NCBI GenBank assembly: GCA_913050035.1
Contig: CAJXAC010000017.1
Span: forward strand, 1 to 39,748
Reading direction: 5' to 3'
Length of the DNA: 39,748 bases
DNA from: an uncultured Gammaproteobacteria bacterium
GTDB taxonomy: Bacteria > Pseudomonadota > Gammaproteobacteria > Pseudomonadales > Azotimanducaceae
Shown: piece by piece, positions 8,799 to 17,577 of the stretch
Layout of the letters: each line of letters opens with the position of its first letter
How positions within the stretch are numbered: position 1 is the stretch's first letter
Translations under genes and position numbers: made by a program
The notes under the pieces: generated by a model
Seen by the model: only the letters and a program-made list of their open reading frames with translations
Databases searched by the model: none
Told to the model about the DNA's origin: nothing

Positions 8799-8867
8799 AT
8801 GTACGAAATTGACGATATTCACCCTAGTACTAACTTGCGGACTCGTCGCAACTTTTGGCGAATATAG
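8799..8867 (+). CDS. Possible 22-codon leader ORF upstream of serine dehydratase
   Basis: ATG at 8799 opens a 22-codon frame (begins MYEIDDIHP, ends FWRI) whose TAG ends two bases before the ATG of the serine dehydratase-like gene. That gene has no clear Shine-Dalgarno sequence of its own, so coupling through this small frame is conceivable. The peptide resembles no family I know and its own ribosome-binding site (GCGGGA) is weak. It may be chance. Confidence 0.25.
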   Translation: MYEIDDIHPSTNLRTRRNFWRI

Positions 8868-8869
8868 TT

Positions 8870-9781
8870 ATGTCGAACCTATATATCGAAACTCCAACGC
8901 TACTTTCCGAGCCATTGTCTGATGGTCTTGGAAAACCCGTCTGGCTGAAGCTGGAAAACTTGCAGCCATCGGGATCATTTAAGTTGCGCGGCGTCGCGGT
9001 GCTGTGTCAACACGAAGTGGCGGCAGGGGCGCGCGGCCTCGTATCGTCTTCCGGGGGCAATGCCGGGATAGCGGTGGCTTATGTAGGGCGTAAGTTGTCG
9101 ATACCGGTTCGCGTTGTGGTGCCCGAGAGTACAACCGCACAAGCGCGCAAATTGATCCTTGCACAAGGTGCACAACTAACGGTTCACGGAGCATCTTGGT
9201 ATGAGGCCAATGCTTATGCCGAGGCATCTTTGGCGGCTGAAGAGGCATTTATTCACCCCTTCGATCATCCCCTGCTTTGGCAGGGGCACAGCACCATGAT
9301 TGATGAAGTAGCGCAGCAGGGCATAAAACCAGGTGCCGTCGTGTTATCCGTTGGTGGGGGTGGGCTGCTTTCTGGCGCAGTCGCGGGCATGCAGCGGCTT
9401 GGTTGGTCCGATGTGCCGATATTGGCCATGGAAACTCGTGGTGCCGAGTCTTTTGCGGCTGCATTGGTCGCCGGTGAGGTTGTGCGGCTACCGGCGATTA
9501 CCAGTATTGCATCGTCGCTGGGTGCGCGGCAGGTCTGCGATCAAGCGCTGCTGAGTGCCCAGCGCCACCCAGTTATAAGCGACGTCATCAGTGACGCGGC
9601 TGCAGTGGGTGGCTGCGAGTCTTTATTGCGAGAGCATCGGATTTTGGTTGAACCAGCCTGTGGTGCGGCGGTTGCCGCAGTCACTGAACCCTCAACTTGT
9701 TTAGCCGGCGTTGAATCCGTGCTGATCATTGTCTGCGGTGGCGTAACGATGACGGCTGAGAACTTGCTTGAGCATGGGTAG
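8870..9781 (+). CDS. PLP-dependent L-serine/L-threonine dehydratase, SDS-like
   Basis: Fold-type II PLP enzyme that deaminates serine or threonine to pyruvate or 2-oxobutyrate. Lys38 in LQPSGSFKLRG is the expected Schiff-base lysine, SSGGNAGIAVAY is the PLP-phosphate/substrate loop, and SVGGGGLLSG is the second phosphate-binding glycine loop. The pattern VPILAMETRGAESFAAA, VISDAAAV and ILVEPACGAAVAAV follows the mammalian serine dehydratase (SDS) group more closely than bacterial IlvA or TdcB, and no ACT domain is present. The length is 303 residues. ATG 8870 is chosen; an in-frame TTG at 8855 would add five residues. No obvious operon partner exists: yghU is divergent upstream and a 247-base gap follows. 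Confidence 0.83.
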   Translation: MSNLYIETPTLLSEPLSDGLGKPVWLKLENLQPSGSFKLRGVAVLCQHEVAAGARGLVSSSGGNAGIAVAYVGRKLSIPVRVVVPESTTAQARKLILAQGAQLTVHGASWYEANAYAEASLAAEEAFIHPFDHPLLWQGHSTMIDEVAQQGIKPGAVVLSVGGGGLLSGAVAGMQRLGWSDVPILAMETRGAESFAAALVAGEVVRLPAITSIASSLGARQVCDQALLSAQRHPVISDVISDAAAVGGCESLLREHRILVEPACGAAVAAVTEPSTCLAGVESVLIIVCGGVTMTAENLLEHG

Positions 9782-9918
9782 AACAGTTAACTGGTTAGCG
9801 GCTCAGCACTGCTGAAGCTGCTGACCAGGCTGCATTGGCATGGGCCGGCTAAAATATATTGCGTAGATTTTGCCAATTTGGTTGTTAATTCAGTTACCGT
9901 ATCCGGCTGCTCGGATAT

Positions 9919-9946
9919 TTGACAGGGAGTGCCCTGTACATATTAA
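9919..9946 (+). promoter_or_regulatory. Sigma70-like promoter with internal palindrome
   Basis: TTGACA at 9919-9924 is a perfect -35 box. TATTAA at 9941-9946 follows after a 16-base spacer as a possible -10 element. Between them lies the inverted repeat ACAGGG (9922-9927)/CCCTGT (9932-9937), which overlaps the -35 box and could be a repressor operator. It sits about 80 bases before the nitronate monooxygenase start. The match is seen; function is inferred. Confidence 0.5.
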
Positions 9947-10028
9947 TGCGGTCCATTAATCGGCTTTGATGGAATGGCGTTACTTCAAGCAGCCAGCATC
10001 TAATCACACATAACTCACAGGTCTTTTG

Positions 10029-11006
10029 ATGAAAACACGGATTACTGAACTCTTTGGTATTGAACACCCAATAATTCAGGGTGGCATGCACTATGTCGGT
10101 TTAGCCGAAATGGCCGCCGCGGTATCTAACGCGGGAGGGCTTGGGATTATTACCGGGCTGACCCAAGGCACGCCTGATAAGTTAGCTAACGAAATAGCGC
10201 GCTGCCGCGACATGACCGACAAGCCGTTTGGCGTCAACCTTACGTTTTTGCCCTCAGTAACGCCGCCGGACTACCCAGGGTTGGTGCAAACCATTGTTGA
10301 CAGTGGCGTTAAGGTCGTCGAAACCGCAGGCAATAATCCCGCAAAGTGGTTGCCGCAACTGCAAGAGGCTGGAGTTAAGGTCATTCACAAATGCACGAGT
10401 GTAAGACACTCGCTGAAGGCTCAGGACATAGGCTGCGATGCGGTATCAGTAGACGGATTCGAGTGCGGTGGTCACCCCGGGGAAGACGATATTCCGAATT
10501 TCATTCTGCTGCCGCGAGCCGCTGATGAACTAGAAATTCCCTTTGTAGCTTCGGGGGGCATGGCTGACGCCCGCTCCCTAGTTGCATCTCTCGCCATGGG
10601 TGCCGAGGGCATGAATATGGGTACGCGGTTTATTGCGACCAAGGAAGCGCCTGTGCATGAGAATGTAAAACAAGCCATTCTCGCGGCGTCTGAACTCGAT
10701 ACGCGTTTAGTGATGCGCCCTCTACGCAATACCGAACGGGTGCTCACCAACGAAGCTGTGGAGCGCCTGCTCGAAAAAGAAAAAGCCATGGGTGCGGAGC
10801 TAAAGTTTGAGGATATTGCCGGCGAAGTCGCGGGTGTGTATCCGAAGATTATGCAAGACGGAACAATGCAGGCAGGTGCTTGGTCTTGCGGCATGGTTGC
10901 TGGGCTGGTGTACGACATTCCTAGTGTGCAAGAACTAATCGATCGCATTATGGGCGAGGCTGATGCATTAATTTCTCAGCGTTTAGCCCAGTTCTCAGCG
11001 GCCTAA
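10029..11006 (+). CDS. Nitronate monooxygenase family flavoprotein
   Basis: FMN-dependent TIM-barrel enzyme of the nitronate monooxygenase (formerly 2-nitropropane dioxygenase) family. It begins with the characteristic [16 protein letters not shown] and has [11 protein letters not shown], the catalytic-His region [10 protein letters not shown], and phosphate-binding [32 protein letters not shown] 10029 is taken because AGG at 10019-10021 lies seven bases upstream; the ORF could also open at TTG 10026. Length is 325 residues. The thiolase follows after 37 bases, so the two are probably one operon behind the 9919 promoter. Many family members with acyl-CoA neighbours act on substrates other than nitroalkanes, so the true reaction is uncertain. 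Confidence 0.87.
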   Translation: MKTRITELFGIEHPIIQGGMHYVGLAEMAAAVSNAGGLGIITGLTQGTPDKLANEIARCRDMTDKPFGVNLTFLPSVTPPDYPGLVQTIVDSGVKVVETAGNNPAKWLPQLQEAGVKVIHKCTSVRHSLKAQDIGCDAVSVDGFECGGHPGEDDIPNFILLPRAADELEIPFVASGGMADARSLVASLAMGAEGMNMGTRFIATKEAPVHENVKQAILAASELDTRLVMRPLRNTERVLTNEAVERLLEKEKAMGAELKFEDIAGEVAGVYPKIMQDGTMQAGAWSCGMVAGLVYDIPSVQELIDRIMGEADALISQRLAQFSAA

Positions 11007-11043
11007 TACGACACTTAATAGCAATATAAACGGAGAAAACCTT

Positions 11044-12240
11044 ATGCGCGAAGCAGTTATTGTTTCCACTGCCCGAACCCCGATAGGTAAGGCCTATCGC
11101 GGAGCCTTTAACAATACACTTGGCCAAAGCTTGGGAGCCCATGCAATTAAACATGCGGTACAGCGTGCAGGCGTCGACGCGGCGGAAGTTGAAGACGTTA
11201 TTATGGGTGCGGCGCTACAGATGGGCAGCAGTGCGTTTAATACAGCGCGCCAATGCCTGCTTGAAGCGGGTTTGCCGGATACCGTTCCCGGCCAGAGTAT
11301 TGATCGCCAATGCTCTTCTGGAATGATGGCCATCGGTATTGCCGCCAAGCAAATTATCTCTGACGGGATGGACGTGGCGATTGGTGGCGGTGTCGAATCG
11401 ATTTCCACCAATCAGACCGGCGACATGTTCACTACACCAAGTCCATGGCTCCTAGAAAATCAGCCGGGCCTGTATATGGCGATGCTAGAAACTGCAGAGG
11501 TTGTTGGCGAGCGATACGGCGTCAGTCGAGACGACCAGGATCAATACGCCGCTCAGTCTCAGGCGCGCACTGCCGCGGCTCAGCAAGCAGGGGCATTTGA
11601 CGACGAGATCGTGCCATTGCCGTCGGTAATGAAACTGATGAATAAAGAAACCGGTGAGGTTAATGAAATCGAGATGACCCTCGATAAAGATGAGGGCAAC
11701 CGGCCTGGCACAACTTATGAGAGCTTGGCTGGTCTGCAGCCAGTGTTTAGCGGTGGTCAGGTGATTCAAGAAGGCAAGCACGTCACCGCTGGCAATGCCT
11801 CCCAGTTGTCCGATGGCGCCTCAGCTTGCGTGTTGATGGAAGCTAAACTAGCTGAGCAGCGTGGGTTACAGCCCCTAGGTGCATATCGTGGTATGGCTGT
11901 TGCTGGGACCCAAGCTGACGAAATGGGCATTGGGCCAGTATTTGCTATCCCGAAATTGCTGGAAAAAAATGGCCTCAGCATGGACGACATCGGCCTGTGG
12001 GAGCTTAACGAAGCGTTCGCAGTGCAGGTGGTATATTGCAGAGACAAGCTGGGTATTCCGGATGAACTGCTCAACGTCAATGGCGGCGCAATCTCTATTG
12101 GCCACCCTTACGGTATGTCTGGGTCGCGTATGGTTGCCCATGCGCTGATCGAAGGTAAGCGACGTGGCGCGAAGTATGTCGTCTCGACCATGTGTATTGG
12201 TGGTGGCATGGGTGCTGCAGGACTGTTTGAAGTTCTTTAA
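11044..12240 (+). CDS. Acetyl-CoA acetyltransferase (thiolase)
   Basis: Thiolase that cleaves or condenses 3-oxoacyl-CoA with CoA. The catalytic set is complete: Cys90 in [19 protein letters not shown] near 325, His354 in [14 protein letters not shown] and Cys384 in [10 protein letters not shown]. The 398-residue length is normal for a cytosolic tetrameric thiolase. GGAG lies nine bases before ATG 11044. It is the second gene behind the nitronate monooxygenase and ends 22 bases before a strong hairpin. Degradative versus biosynthetic use and chain length cannot be decided; the many acyl-CoA genes in the window favour a degradative role. Confidence 0.92.
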   Translation: MREAVIVSTARTPIGKAYRGAFNNTLGQSLGAHAIKHAVQRAGVDAAEVEDVIMGAALQMGSSAFNTARQCLLEAGLPDTVPGQSIDRQCSSGMMAIGIAAKQIISDGMDVAIGGGVESISTNQTGDMFTTPSPWLLENQPGLYMAMLETAEVVGERYGVSRDDQDQYAAQSQARTAAAQQAGAFDDEIVPLPSVMKLMNKETGEVNEIEMTLDKDEGNRPGTTYESLAGLQPVFSGGQVIQEGKHVTAGNASQLSDGASACVLMEAKLAEQRGLQPLGAYRGMAVAGTQADEMGIGPVFAIPKLLEKNGLSMDDIGLWELNEAFAVQVVYCRDKLGIPDELLNVNGGAISIGHPYGMSGSRMVAHALIEGKRRGAKYVVSTMCIGGGMGAAGLFEVL

Positions 12241-12261
12241 CGATCTGCACTAGCCGATTTA

Positions 12262-12290
12262 ATACTGCTGGGCCGTCGGCCCAGCAGTAT
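12262..12290. terminator. 13-bp hairpin between convergent genes
   Basis: ATACTGCTGGGCC at 12262-12274 pairs perfectly with GGCCCAGCAGTAT at 12278-12290 around a GTC loop. It lies between the 3' ends of the thiolase gene and the minus-strand NIPSNAP gene, where a bidirectional terminator is expected. There is no strong T-run on either side, so termination efficiency is uncertain. Confidence 0.7.
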
Positions 12291-12297
12291 CTGCGTC

Positions 12298-12729
12298 TCA
12301 AAGGCCGGGTTGCGGCGAATAATCTGTTTGCTGCATGAAGGTACGCTGGATATTTTCCACCAGACGACCGTCGGCTATAGATTCAGCGTATACCGCTTGC
12401 CACTCTGGATCATTGCCAAACGCCTGCCAGGCAATGGCTGCAGCAAGCTGGCTTGGATGAGCAACTAGGTAGATCAGCGTATTCGGCTGGTCTAGGGGCT
12501 TCCAGTAACTGATATTGATAATCCCATGTTTTTCAAATAGTGCCATGGTGTGGTCACGAAAGCGCTGTTCCAGGGCTTCGAGCTTACCCTCGTGGGCGGT
12601 GTATGTGCGCAGTTCATACACCAGTTCGGGTTCCTCAGTCAGCGGCATTGCTGCCAGATCTTGAGCATTAGCCCATAGCGGCGTAGCCATCAAAATTGAA
12701 GCGCAGATGAAGCGGTATGTGTAAGCCAT
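12298..12729 (-). CDS. Exported NIPSNAP-family protein
   Basis: Small protein with one NIPSNAP (dimeric alpha/beta barrel) domain, recognised by VYELRTYTAHEGKLEALEQRF, HGIINISYW and the WQAFGNDPEWQ segment. The first 22 or so residues form a signal peptide ending ANAQ, so the mature protein should be periplasmic. Family function is unknown; the fold resembles that of ABM monooxygenases. GGGGAT precedes ATG 12729. It is divergent from the exported protein at 12874, sharing an upstream region with a large inverted repeat. Confidence 0.85.
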   Translation of the reverse strand: MAYTYRFICASILMATPLWANAQDLAAMPLTEEPELVYELRTYTAHEGKLEALEQRFRDHTMALFEKHGIINISYWKPLDQPNTLIYLVAHPSQLAAAIAWQAFGNDPEWQAVYAESIADGRLVENIQRTFMQQTDYSPQPGL

Positions 12730-12778
12730 AGATCCCCCTTATGTTCGCATCGATAGTAGTGGGTTTTTGCCTATAGCG

Positions 12779-12821
12779 GCAAATCTGCGATTGTTACGAG
12801 TTGGCATTGTCGCGGATTTGC
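12779..12821. promoter_or_regulatory. Long inverted repeat between divergent exported-protein genes
   Basis: GCAAATCTGCGA (12779-12790) and TCGCGGATTTGC (12810-12821) are reverse complements with one mismatch, separated by 19 bases. The element lies 50 bases upstream of one start and 53 bases upstream of the other, a position that suits a shared operator for the NIPSNAP gene and the 12874 gene. No regulator gene lies nearby. Confidence 0.45.
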
Positions 12822-12873
12822 GCGAAGCTAAGGCTTATGGAACGTTAAGGCTTGTAGTGATTTGGGAGGATCT

Positions 12874-13941
12874 ATGCATTGGACTTTTGTCAGCCGCATT
12901 TTAGTGGGCACATGTTTATTAGGTACGACGCCGGCCGCCATGAGTGAAATTCAGCGTACCTCAGCGGGGCATCCAGATCTTACGGGAACCTACGACAGTG
13001 GCACGCTGACGCCTGAAGAGCGGCCCAAGGTCTTTGGGGATCGACAGTTTATGACGCGGGAAGAGGCGGATATGTTGCTCAAGGCGCACCCGTTTACCCA
13101 GACTGACGCAAACGTAATCAGCGACCCGAATCGAGGTGCACCTCAGGCCGGAGGAGATGGTCAGCAGGCCTATGGTGCCGGCGGCGTAGGCGGCTACAAT
13201 TCATTTTGGGTTGATCCTGGCAGCGGTGTTTCCGAGGTCAACGGCAAAATTAGAACCTCGATTGTGTATGACCCGCCGAATGGCCGTCGGCCGCCTATGA
13301 CCCCTGCCGGGATAAAAAAGATAACTGACAATTTTAGTTCGTTTTCTTACCAAAATGATGGCACAGCGTCCTGGTTGAAGAGTGATGGGCCAGGTCCGTT
13401 TGACGGTCCCGAGAGTGTGGCGCTGGCGGAACGCTGTCTGCTTGGCTTTAGTGCTGGCCCGCCAAGCATGCCGGGTCTCTACAACAACTTTAAACGCATT
13501 GTGCAGACCGACGACCATGTGATGATTTTATTAGAGATGGTCCACGACGCGCGCATCATTCGTCTTAACAGCGAGCATGGCTCTGCGGTTAATCGTAAAT
13601 GGTTGGGCGATTCTATTGGTCGTTGGGAGGGCGATACTTTAGTTGTCGAGAGCAAAAACTTTAAGGAAAAAACCGGCCTCTACGGTGGTGATGAAAATCT
13701 CCATCTGACCGAGCGTTTTACCAAGCTGGATAACGGCAACTTGCTGTACAACTTCACGGTCAATGATCCCACTGCTTGGACCAAGCCGTGGAGCGGTGAA
13801 TATGTATGGAAAGCCAGCTCGGACAAAGTATACGAATATGCCTGCCATGAGGGTAACTACGCCATGGGCAATATTTTGCGTGGTGCGCGATTGCTCGAGC
13901 GAGAAGCCATGGCAGCGCAATCGCAAAACGGATCGCGTTAG
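12874..13941 (+). CDS. Exported protein of unknown function
   Basis: I do not recognise a named family. The protein has 355 residues from ATG 12874, chosen because GGGAGG lies just upstream; an in-frame TTG at 12862 is less likely. A signal peptide covers about the first 25 residues. The mature part starts HPDLTGTYDSGTLTPEERP, a phrase common in exported proteins of environmental proteobacteria and Acidobacteria, followed by a glycine-rich stretch near 95-110, YDPPNGRRPPMTP near 135, GRWEGDTLVVESKNF near 250 and LTERFTKLDNGNLLYNFTVNDP near 280. The second half looks beta-rich. No catalytic motif is evident. The Eis-like gene starts 18 bases after the stop, so they may be co-transcribed. Confidence 0.75.
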   Translation: MHWTFVSRILVGTCLLGTTPAAMSEIQRTSAGHPDLTGTYDSGTLTPEERPKVFGDRQFMTREEADMLLKAHPFTQTDANVISDPNRGAPQAGGDGQQAYGAGGVGGYNSFWVDPGSGVSEVNGKIRTSIVYDPPNGRRPPMTPAGIKKITDNFSSFSYQNDGTASWLKSDGPGPFDGPESVALAERCLLGFSAGPPSMPGLYNNFKRIVQTDDHVMILLEMVHDARIIRLNSEHGSAVNRKWLGDSIGRWEGDTLVVESKNFKEKTGLYGGDENLHLTERFTKLDNGNLLYNFTVNDPTAWTKPWSGEYVWKASSDKVYEYACHEGNYAMGNILRGARLLEREAMAAQSQNGSR

Positions 13942-13959
13942 ACTGACCTCGGCGCGGCC

Positions 13960-15195
13960 ATGAGCATCGAAATCCGACCGGCAACGGCTCCAGAAATGGG
14001 CCAGCTGGGGCTAATGGGGGCCTACTCTTATGGTGGGGCGTTTGGTGACGGACCAGACAACGTAGTGGCTACCGGCACCCGGCCGGAATGGACACTGTGT
14101 GCCTTTGATACTGCAGTGCGTCAGGCCGACGGACAGCCGACTATGGCGACATCGTTCAGCGCGTTTCCCTTTACCACTCGGGTTAACGGTAATGCCGTGC
14201 CGTTAGCGGGCATCTCCACGGTAGGCACTCGACCGGAATACCGTCGTCAGGGGTTGGTGCGGAAAATTATGACCCAGGCTTTTGCCGATCAATATCAGCG
14301 TGGGCAGTGCTTGGCGGGGTTGTGGGCTTCGCAAGCGGCGATTTATCAACGCTACGGTTTCGCTGCATCAGGTGGATTGCGCGAGTATCGGATCGACACC
14401 ACCGACATCCACTTGCATCAAGATGTCGCAGCAATGCCGGTATTAAGATTCGAAGGCACCGACGCACTGGATGCGGTACGTGAGGTCTACAAACAGTTCA
14501 TCGTCGCGCGCACCGGGTACCTGCATCGCGGCAAAAGCCTGTGGCTCGACAATGTGCTTGCGCCGCCACCGGAAGATGGCCCAGCCTACGTGGCCGTGGT
14601 CGGATCTCTCGAAGCCCCTACCGGCTATCTGGTGTATACCTTGCGGGCGGGTCGTGTGGCGCATCGTGCCCGTGCTCAGGAAATTTGTATCCGTGATTTT
14701 GCTTGGCTCGACCAGCCGTCTTACGGCGCATTATGGCACTACTTGGCGCGCCACGATCTGGTTGGCCGAGTAATTTGGGGCCGGGCGCCAGTGGACGATC
14801 CGGCCCTCGACTTATTTATTGAGCCGCGTTTATTGCATACCCAGGATCTGGAGGGTACTTGGTGGCGCGTTGTGGACGCCCAATCGGCGCTCGCGTTGCG
14901 TGGCTATGACGTTGCAGGATCATTGGTCTTAGCGATTGCTGATGATGAACTTGCGCCGTGGAACAATGGACGCTGGTATCTGGATGCTGGCCCTCAAGGC
15001 GCGGAAGTCCGAGCCACGACGGCCGCCGCGGATATTGAACTCTCGGTGCGTGCCTTAAGCAGCCTCTACAGTGGCAATCGGTCTGCCCAGCAGTTGGCGA
15101 ATGCGGGTTTGCTTGCGGGTGACCCGGATACCGTAGCTAAACTTGATCAGATCATGCGCACCCGGTTTGCGCCGCACTGTCCCGATCATTATTGA
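13960..15195 (+). CDS. Eis-like GNAT-family N-acetyltransferase
   Basis: Acetyl-CoA-dependent N-acetyltransferase of the Eis type, with an N-terminal GNAT domain, a central GNAT-like domain and a C-terminal SCP2-like domain. The acetyl-CoA loop is visible as ISTVGTRPEYRRQGLVRKIM near residues 85-105, followed by GLWASQAAIYQRYGFA. The last 90 or so residues (GRWYLDAGPQGAEVRATTAAADIELSV...) match the SCP2-like domain, and the chain ends in an aromatic residue as in Eis, whose C-terminal carboxylate takes part in catalysis. Length is 411 residues against 402 in M. tuberculosis. Mycobacterial Eis acetylates aminoglycosides and peptides; the substrate here is unknown. There is no clear ribosome-binding site, so coupling to the upstream gene is possible. 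Confidence 0.83.
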   Translation: MSIEIRPATAPEMGQLGLMGAYSYGGAFGDGPDNVVATGTRPEWTLCAFDTAVRQADGQPTMATSFSAFPFTTRVNGNAVPLAGISTVGTRPEYRRQGLVRKIMTQAFADQYQRGQCLAGLWASQAAIYQRYGFAASGGLREYRIDTTDIHLHQDVAAMPVLRFEGTDALDAVREVYKQFIVARTGYLHRGKSLWLDNVLAPPPEDGPAYVAVVGSLEAPTGYLVYTLRAGRVAHRARAQEICIRDFAWLDQPSYGALWHYLARHDLVGRVIWGRAPVDDPALDLFIEPRLLHTQDLEGTWWRVVDAQSALALRGYDVAGSLVLAIADDELAPWNNGRWYLDAGPQGAEVRATTAAADIELSVRALSSLYSGNRSAQQLANAGLLAGDPDTVAKLDQIMRTRFAPHCPDHY

Positions 15196-15220
15196 TCCTG
15201 ACTAGTCGAACACTTTAACA

Positions 15221-16246
15221 ATGGATCGAATACTTGAAATCGGTGGTTACAGTGCTGGTTTCTGTGGGCGTTTGTTTGCTCAAGCGGGGCATGCAGTTAC
15301 TCGTGTGGAGACAACGCAACCACCGGCCTGGGCCAGCCAAGAGGCCATGTCGCTATTCTTACACCCCGGCAAACGGCGTCTGCACGCCGACCCGTCACGT
15401 TTCGCTGAGTTGGCGTCTGAGTCCGATGTGGTCATTGTCGAAGCTGAGACCGCGGAGGCGGCCCATGCCTTGGGCTATGAACAGTGGTCAACGCCCGTCA
15501 AGGTAGTCATTACACCATTTGGCTTAACCGGGCCGAAATGCAATTGGCGCGCTACCCCCAGCACACTCCTAGCCATGGGAGGCTACAGTCAAATCGTTGG
15601 TGATGCCGGCCGCGCACCGCTGTCGTTGCCGGGACATTATGTTGAGTTTCAGGGTGCGCAATTTGCCTACGCTGCTGCTAACGGCTGCCGCTTTGCGGGT
15701 GAGTCAAATGTTGTAGACATTAGCTTGTACGAGTCCTTGCTGGCGCTGAGTCAATTTACAACGGTGATGTGGAGTTGTGCCGAAAGGGTGCGGTCGCGGC
15801 ACGGCTCCGATTTCTATTGGGTGGTGCCGAGTAATCTCTTCGCCTGTGCGGATGGCTGGGTCTATATCAACACGGTCCCGACCTTTTGGGATGCCATGAC
15901 CACTTTTCTTGAGTTGCCAGAGCTGACTATCGATCCGCGGTTTACCGATAATGACCTGCGCATGCAGCATAGAGACGCATTGCACCAGCTTATTGCTCAG
16001 GCACTGGCATCTGTAACTAAGGCTGAAATACGTCGGCGCTCGGTAGCGGCGCGCGTTCCGGCAGGCGTTGTTTTGACCTTTGATGAGGTGTTAGAGGACG
16101 AACATCTAGCCCAGCGCGAATTTTGGCAGCAAATAGAAAACACCGATGGTCGTCACTACCGTGCGCCGTCTTTAGGCTTTTGTATTGATCGCAAGGCGCG
16201 CAGACCTATGGTGTTGCAGAGTGTCGAACAGGATCAAATGTTATGA
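15221..16246 (+). CDS. Family III CoA-transferase (CaiB/BaiF), first of overlapping pair
   Basis: CoA-transferase family III protein of 341 residues, at the short end for the family, with an abbreviated N-terminal Rossmann part (ILEIGGYSAGFCGRLFAQAGHAVTRVE). Downstream are ITPFGLTGPKCNW, LLAMGGYSQIVGDAGRAPLSLPGH and NVVDISLYESLLA. The residue that aligns with the catalytic aspartate of formyl-CoA transferase appears to be Glu171 here. The C-terminal half (DPRFTDNDLRMQHRDALHQLI, RVPAGVVLTFDEVLEDEHLAQREFW) is typical. The stop overlaps the next gene's ATG as ATGA, so the two proteins are made together and may form a heteromer. The acyl substrate is not known. Confidence 0.86.
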   Translation: MDRILEIGGYSAGFCGRLFAQAGHAVTRVETTQPPAWASQEAMSLFLHPGKRRLHADPSRFAELASESDVVIVEAETAEAAHALGYEQWSTPVKVVITPFGLTGPKCNWRATPSTLLAMGGYSQIVGDAGRAPLSLPGHYVEFQGAQFAYAAANGCRFAGESNVVDISLYESLLALSQFTTVMWSCAERVRSRHGSDFYWVVPSNLFACADGWVYINTVPTFWDAMTTFLELPELTIDPRFTDNDLRMQHRDALHQLIAQALASVTKAEIRRRSVAARVPAGVVLTFDEVLEDEHLAQREFWQQIENTDGRHYRAPSLGFCIDRKARRPMVLQSVEQDQML

Positions 16247-17490
16247 GTTCGGTCAACGGGCCATTAAAGGGTGTTCGAATTCTCGACCTTACTCATGTAT
16301 GGGCGGGTCCGATGGCAACGCGGATTCTCAGCGATCTCGGCGCGGAAGTAGTGAAGGTAGAACGGGCACTTGGGCGCGGACCCAGTGTTGCCGCGATTGA
16401 ACCGATTGCTGGTTGGATAGGCGGCGAACCCGGCACAGAACCATGGAACAATAATGCGGCGTTTGTGAAACTTGCACGCAATGCCCAAAGCATCAGTTTG
16501 GATTTGAAGCATCAGCAAGGGCGCGAAATATTTCTGCAATTGGTCGCAGTAGCCGATGTAGTAATCGAAAATTTCAGTGCGCGGGCTATGCCCGCGATGG
16601 ACCTGAGTTACGACGTGCTGAGCGCCCACAACTCAAGACTGATCTACATCACAATGCCCGGATACGGCACTTCCGGTCCTTATAGAGATTGGGTCGCATT
16701 TGGTCCTACCGTGGAGCCGATGACTGGGCTTAGTCAAATGCTCGGCTACAGTCAGCAAGAACCGCGTAATAGTGCAATGGCGTTAATGGATCCCATAGGT
16801 GGTACTACAGCGGTCACTGCACTACTCACCGCCCTGCGTGAGCGGGAACAGACCGCGCGGGGGTGTTATGTAGAGTTGTCGTTGCACGAATGTGGTGTGA
16901 CGTTTAACGGCCCTTGGTTGATTGAGCAGCAACTGGGTGAAGAGTTAGGTCCTCAGGGCAATGGGCATCCGGAAATGGCACCCCATGGTATGTATCGCTG
17001 TCGGTCGCGTGATTTGAATGATGATGCAGATTGGCTGGCGGTGGCCTGTCAAGATCAGCGCGCCTGGGAGGGCTTGGTGACATTATTGGGTAACGAACTG
17101 GATCCTGAATGGGATTTTGCCGAGCGCGTTGCGCGCGTTGCAGCCATTGATGCGGCATTAGAGGACTGGAGCCTGGGCCTAGATAAAGATGCGGCCGCTG
17201 AAGCACTGCAACAGGTCGGCGTGGCCGCGGGTGCTGTGGCTACCGCGCCGGACATGCTTGCAGAAAGCCAGGCTCAAGCGCGGGAGTTTTTTGTACCCTA
17301 CGAGCGCTTTGCGACGCCGATTCCCGGCAATCCAATTCACATGTCGGGTCTGTCTCATACTGACTGGACGCCTTGCCCACCCTTGGGTGCGCACAGTCAG
17401 AGTGTATTGCAACAATGGCTCAGTATGTCGCCACAACAGACTGAGCAATTGCTCGATGCGAATATAATCGCTGAACGCCCGCCCGATTGA
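16243..17490 (+). CDS. Family III CoA-transferase (CaiB/BaiF), second of overlapping pair
   Basis: Full-length family III CoA-transferase of 415 residues that would move CoA between carboxylic acids. It opens with the classical LKGVRILDLTHVWAGPMATRILSDLGAEVVKVE, then QSISLDLKHQQGREIF, VVIENFSARAMPAM, YITMPGYGTSGPYRDW and GCYVELSLHECGV. At the usual catalytic-Asp position Glu216 is seen, as in its partner. The Rossmann N-terminus is complete, unlike that of the upstream protein, which would suit a heteromer of unequal subunits. It overlaps the preceding gene by four bases and is followed 87 bases later by the EstB-like gene, which has its own ribosome-binding site. Confidence 0.89.
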   Translation: MSSVNGPLKGVRILDLTHVWAGPMATRILSDLGAEVVKVERALGRGPSVAAIEPIAGWIGGEPGTEPWNNNAAFVKLARNAQSISLDLKHQQGREIFLQLVAVADVVIENFSARAMPAMDLSYDVLSAHNSRLIYITMPGYGTSGPYRDWVAFGPTVEPMTGLSQMLGYSQQEPRNSAMALMDPIGGTTAVTALLTALREREQTARGCYVELSLHECGVTFNGPWLIEQQLGEELGPQGNGHPEMAPHGMYRCRSRDLNDDADWLAVACQDQRAWEGLVTLLGNELDPEWDFAERVARVAAIDAALEDWSLGLDKDAAAEALQQVGVAAGAVATAPDMLAESQAQAREFFVPYERFATPIPGNPIHMSGLSHTDWTPCPPLGAHSQSVLQQWLSMSPQQTEQLLDANIIAERPPD

Positions 17491-17577
17491 TGTTCTATTG
17501 CCGTCTAGTGGTGTGGGGCGCGGTTGACTATGCTTCCAGATGCAATTTTTCGATAGCCAATAGCCGGAGGAGTACCC

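Noticed and set aside
17524-17554. TTGACT as a -35 box upstream of the EstB-like gene
   Set aside because: No acceptable -10 element lies 15-19 bases downstream, so the promoter could not be supported.
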